The notes under the pieces: generated by a model
Seen by the model: the letters and a program-made list of their open reading frames with translations, nothing else
What the model was told of the DNA's origin: nothing
Databases searched by the model: none
Program-made: the position numbers and the translations under genes
NCBI GenBank assembly: GCA_014239005.1
Contig: JABAAA010000071.1
Span: 1 to 6,551 of the forward strand
From: Alphaproteobacteria bacterium
GTDB lineage: Bacteria; Pseudomonadota; Alphaproteobacteria; JABAAW01
DNA: 6,551 nucleotides
Direction of reading: 5' to 3'
Part shown: piece by piece, positions 6,401 through 6,551 of the stretch
Layout of the letters: each line of letters starts with the position of its first letter
How positions within the stretch are numbered: the stretch's first letter is position 1

Positions 6401-6449
6401 CGTCGATGCGACGGATGAACTGACGGAACGTTCCGCTTAGGCGTTTTTT
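6401..6449. repeat. Small hairpin, 12-bp palindrome and T-run between convergent genes (possible weak terminator)
   Basis: CGTCG-ATG-CGACG (6401-6413) is a 5-bp hairpin, and CGGAACGTTCCG (6424-6435) is a perfect palindrome. Six T follow at 6444-6449, eight bases after the palindrome. On the plus strand this could be a poor intrinsic terminator for the rppH-uvrB transcript, but the gap is long and the palindrome leaves at most a 4-bp stem once a loop is allowed. The T-run is also the lysine codons of the minus-strand gene. On the minus strand no T-tract follows. Confidence 0.35.
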
Positions 6450-6551
6450 GTCCGCAGCGTCCTTGGTTTTTTCGCCATCCACCACAGCAACATGGCGACG
6501 AGCGCCAAAGCGACAGCAATCAGAGAGAGGTCGTAGAGGAACTTGTCGTCG
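6437..6551 (-). CDS. C-terminal end of an unidentified membrane protein (5' end beyond window)
   Basis: Reading the minus strand from the right edge gives 37 codons without interruption, ending at TAA (6437-6439). The peptide has a short polar start (DDKFLYD), a hydrophobic stretch of about 19 residues (LSLIAVALALVAMLLWWMA), and a basic tail (KKPRTLRTKNA). This is a convincing C-terminal transmembrane helix followed by positively charged, probably cytoplasmic, residues. It has no start codon within the window that makes sense as a gene start, so most of the gene lies to the right. It converges with uvrB, whose stop is 153 bases away. The family cannot be recognised from this fragment; a single-pass tail or the last helix of a multi-pass protein are both possible. 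Confidence 0.6.
   Translation of the reverse strand, partial: DDKFLYDLSLIAVALALVAMLLWWMAKKPRTLRTKNA

Overview
The window reads as ordinary bacterial chromosome, most likely from an alphaproteobacterium. The main reason is the gene order envC-like murein hydrolase activator, S41 C-terminal processing protease, divergent polysaccharide deacetylase, rppH, an arrangement I recall from alphaproteobacterial genomes. The order or family cannot be fixed from this sequence alone. Base composition is moderately GC-rich and similar in all genes, and no transposase, integrase, phage gene, tRNA, rRNA or CRISPR array is visible.

Layout: positions 1-906 hold the 3' part of an EnvC-type LytM factor, cut by the left edge. 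Positions 907-1113 are a non-coding, A-rich and T-poor gap with a three-armed inverted repeat and short tandem repeats. Then come ctpA (1114-2397), a membrane-anchored divergent polysaccharide deacetylase (2462-3640), rppH (3654-4175) and uvrB (4172-6283), all on the plus strand. The gaps are 64 and 13 bases, and rppH and uvrB overlap by four bases. After uvrB, a 153-base spacer with small repeats leads to the C-terminal end of a minus-strand membrane protein gene (6437-6551), which runs off the right edge and converges on uvrB.

The first three genes fit an envelope and cell-division theme: activation of peptidoglycan amidases, periplasmic proteolysis, and a periplasmic deacetylase-fold protein. 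The last two are nucleic-acid housekeeping genes: mRNA 5'-end conversion and nucleotide excision repair. Close spacing from ctpA to uvrB suggests one transcription unit. The longer envC-ctpA gap may carry its own regulatory signals.

No new defence or mobile system is evident. The most unusual features are a recurring pattern of short in-frame tandem duplications in low-complexity parts of several adjacent genes (12-bp units in envC and rppH, 15-bp in ctpA, a diverged 12-bp pair in the deacetylase gene), similar 7-8-bp tandem repeats in the spacers, and a deacetylase-family protein that appears to have lost its metal-binding residues.
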